This document shows, in pieces, positions 62,432-64,000 of a stretch of DNA of 64,000 bases. Origin of the DNA: Salinarimonas sp052380005 (GTDB lineage Bacteria > Pseudomonadota > Alphaproteobacteria > Rhizobiales > Beijerinckiaceae); NCBI GenBank assembly GCA_052380005.1, contig JBQTCJ010000011.1. One strand, 5' to 3'. The position numbers and the translations under genes are program-made. Every line of letters begins with the position of its first letter. The first letter of the stretch is position 1. The notes under the pieces are model-generated. The model did not search any database. It worked only from the letters and a program-made list of their open reading frames with translations, and was not told the origin of the DNA.

Positions 62432-63208
62432 ATGCCCCACCCCTCCCCCGAATCCCAGCACGCGCAAAAGGTCTTCCCCTCGCCGAATCACGGCGAGCGC
62501 AAGGACGGGAGGCGGCCGGACATGCTGGTCCTGCACTACACCGGCATGCCCGATGCCGGGCAGGCGCTGCAATGGCTGTGCAACCCCGTCTCCGAGGTGT
62601 CCTGCCACTACTTCGTCTTCGAGGACGGCCGCACGCTCCAGCTCGTACCGGAGGGACGGCGGGCGTGGCACGCGGGGGTGTCGAGCTGGGCGGGCGAGAC
62701 CGATCTCAACTCCGCTTCGCTCGGCATCGAGATCGCGCATCCCGGACACGACGAGGCGGGCCGGCTCGCGCCCTATCCGGAGGCACAGATCGCCGCGGTG
62801 ATCGCGCTGTGCCGCGATCTCGTCGCCCGCTGGGCGATCCGTCCGGAGCGCGTGCTCGCCCATTCCGACGTGGCGCCCTCGCGCAAGCGCGACCCCGGCG
62901 AGACCTTCCCATGGGCGCGGCTCGCCGCCGAGGGCGTCGGGCACTGGGTCTCGCCGACGCCGATCCGCGACGGCCGCTTCTTCCAGCGTGGCGAGGAGGG
63001 CCCGCCGATCGAGGCGCTGCAGGCCATGCTCGCGCTGTACGGCTGGGGCGTCCCGATCGACGGCGTCTTCGGCGAGACGACGGAGCAGGTTGTGAGCGCG
63101 TTCCAGCGCCACTTCCGCCCCGAGCGCATCGACGGCGTGGCCGACGCCTCGACGATCACGACGCTGCGGGACCTGATCGCGGCGCGCGGGAGAGCACCCG
63201 TCAGCTGA
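62432..63208 (+). CDS. N-acetylmuramoyl-L-alanine amidase (AmpD family) with peptidoglycan-binding domain
   Basis: A 258-residue Amidase_2 enzyme. Zinc ligands fit His35 (LVLHYTGM), His144 (VLAHSDVAP) and Asp154 (RKRDPGETFPW); Glu100 lies in SLGIEIAHPGHD. A C-terminal PG_binding_1 domain covers ~185-258 (IEALQAMLALYGWGVPIDGVFGE). No signal peptide is evident, so it may be a cytosolic AmpD that recycles anhydro-muropeptides; the binding domain is more like AmiD. Its 3' end overlaps the opposite DUF1206 gene by 8 bases. Confidence 0.92.
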   Translation: MPHPSPESQHAQKVFPSPNHGERKDGRRPDMLVLHYTGMPDAGQALQWLCNPVSEVSCHYFVFEDGRTLQLVPEGRRAWHAGVSSWAGETDLNSASLGIEIAHPGHDEAGRLAPYPEAQIAAVIALCRDLVARWAIRPERVLAHSDVAPSRKRDPGETFPWARLAAEGVGHWVSPTPIRDGRFFQRGEEGPPIEALQAMLALYGWGVPIDGVFGETTEQVVSAFQRHFRPERIDGVADASTITTLRDLIAARGRAPVS

Positions 63209-64000
63209 CCTTCCGCGCCCCCCGCTGCGCTGCGCGCTTCGCGTCGCCGGCGGCATCGTCCATGTCCGGCGCGTCGATGCGGCGGTAGACCGCCTGCACG
63301 AGGCCGAAGACGCCGAAGGCGAACAGGCCGGCGGCGACGAGCCCGAGGAGCACCCAGCCGTAAGGCTGCTCCTGGAGGGTGCGCAGCGCCCCGCCGAGCC
63401 CCCGCGCCTCGCTCGACTGCGCCTGCCAGGCGGCCACCACGAGAAAGCCGCCGATGATCAGGAACACCACGCCGCGCGCCGCGAAGCCGGCGCGGCCCAG
63501 CGGCACGACCCAGCCGCGCTGCTCGGGCGCGTAGTGCAGGTGCTTCGTCACGTCGCCCTTCCAGGCGCGCCCGAGGAACGCGACGCCGACGCCCGCCACG
63601 GCGAGACCGACGAGGCCCAGCAGCCAGCGGCCGAAAGGCTGCGCCAGGAGCCAGGCGGACCAGCTCTGCGCGCCGCCGTCCCCCGACCCGCCGCCGCCCG
63701 TCGCCCAGCCGAAGGCGAGGCCGGCGGCGTAGACGGCGAGCGAGAGATAGACGATCCCGCTGATCACGTGCGCGCCGCGGATGGCGAGCCCCTTGCCGGA
63801 CGTCCCGCGACGATCCGCGTCGCTGACCGCCGCCACCTCCCGCCAGACGGCGAAGGCGAGAAGCCCGAGCGCGATGACGGCGAGCAGCGCCTTGCCGTAG
63901 GGCTCGTCGAGCAGGCTCGCGAGCGCGTTGCGGCTGCCGCCGGTATCCCCGCCGGCGCCGACCGCCGCCATCACGGCGAGCCCGCCGACGAGCATGTAGA
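63201..64000 (-). CDS. DUF1206 membrane protein (N-terminus beyond window)
   Basis: At least 266 residues of a polytopic membrane protein. DUF1206 repeats show as three two-helix units; the recurring core is best seen in GRAGFAARGVVFLIIGGFLV, with GLAIRGAHVISGIVYLSLAV and the edge sequence YMLVGGLAVMAAVG as degenerate forms. The frame runs off the window edge and the first visible Met (63995) is inside a repeat, so the gene is 5' truncated here. Function unknown. Basic C-terminal tail. Confidence 0.85.
   Translation of the reverse strand, partial: YMLVGGLAVMAAVGAGGDTGGSRNALASLLDEPYGKALLAVIALGLLAFAVWREVAAVSDADRRGTSGKGLAIRGAHVISGIVYLSLAVYAAGLAFGWATGGGGSGDGGAQSWSAWLLAQPFGRWLLGLVGLAVAGVGVAFLGRAWKGDVTKHLHYAPEQRGWVVPLGRAGFAARGVVFLIIGGFLVVAAWQAQSSEARGLGGALRTLQEQPYGWVLLGLVAAGLFAFGVFGLVQAVYRRIDAPDMDDAAGDAKRAAQRGARKVS

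Overview
The window is about 64 kb of very GC-rich chromosome with GC-biased third codon positions. It reads as an alphaproteobacterium, probably Hyphomicrobiales and perhaps near Salinarimonas or Methylobacterium (inference from gene content only). Pointers are the ~180 kDa NAD-glutamate dehydrogenase, a DUF2865 protein, a ccmI-E-F-H cluster, a candidate CtrA site, a candidate EcfG promoter, and the bacteriochlorophyll genes bchE-bchJ with a PpsR-type and an FNR-type site. The last group suggests a purple or aerobic anoxygenic phototroph. No phage, transposase, CRISPR array, rRNA or tRNA was seen.

Layout. 1-2609: tail of a gene entering from the left and an MHYT-PAS hybrid histidine kinase. 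3009-8444: peptide ABC transporter (binding protein, two permeases, fused double ATPase). 8445-8795: hairpin-rich repeat and a palindromic operator. 8796-17787: acyl-CoA dehydrogenase, thiolase, FadB-type enzyme, glycerophosphodiesterase and propionyl-CoA synthetase. 17788-19664: candidate CtrA site, a small secreted protein and a chemoreceptor. 19680-22339: copper cluster. 22404-25315: pyrG, secG and an AhpD-like protein. 25443-30293: NAD-glutamate dehydrogenase. 30339-36669: secreted protein, MarC, PP2C-like protein, two-component system, HtrA protease and a glycine-zipper lipoprotein. 36812-41120: cytochrome c maturation genes. 41117-46766: HisKA_2-type kinase, a second two-component system with a PepSY protein, and glyQ without an adjacent glyS. 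46838-49649: divergent flavocytochrome reductase and pentahaem cytochrome c. 49657-53853: glycosyltransferase, hydrolase, GNAT, moaE, moaD, pgsA. 54000-57958: glnE and DUF2865. 58074-60570: bchE, bchJ and a 52-residue membrane protein. 60671-61066: rnpB (minus strand). 61238-64000: lipoprotein, DjlA-like protein, AmpD-like amidase and a truncated DUF1206 protein.

How it fits together. The 8.8-17.8 kb block supplies fatty-acid beta-oxidation and propionate activation. The peptide importer and glutamate dehydrogenase suit amino-acid catabolism. The ccm genes would mature c-type cytochromes such as the pentahaem protein. bchE is the oxygen-independent ring-E cyclase, and its promoter carries one site type for an oxygen-sensing activator and one for a photosynthesis repressor. 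A ~125 bp twin-hairpin repeat occurs twice, in opposite orientations, in intergenic DNA.
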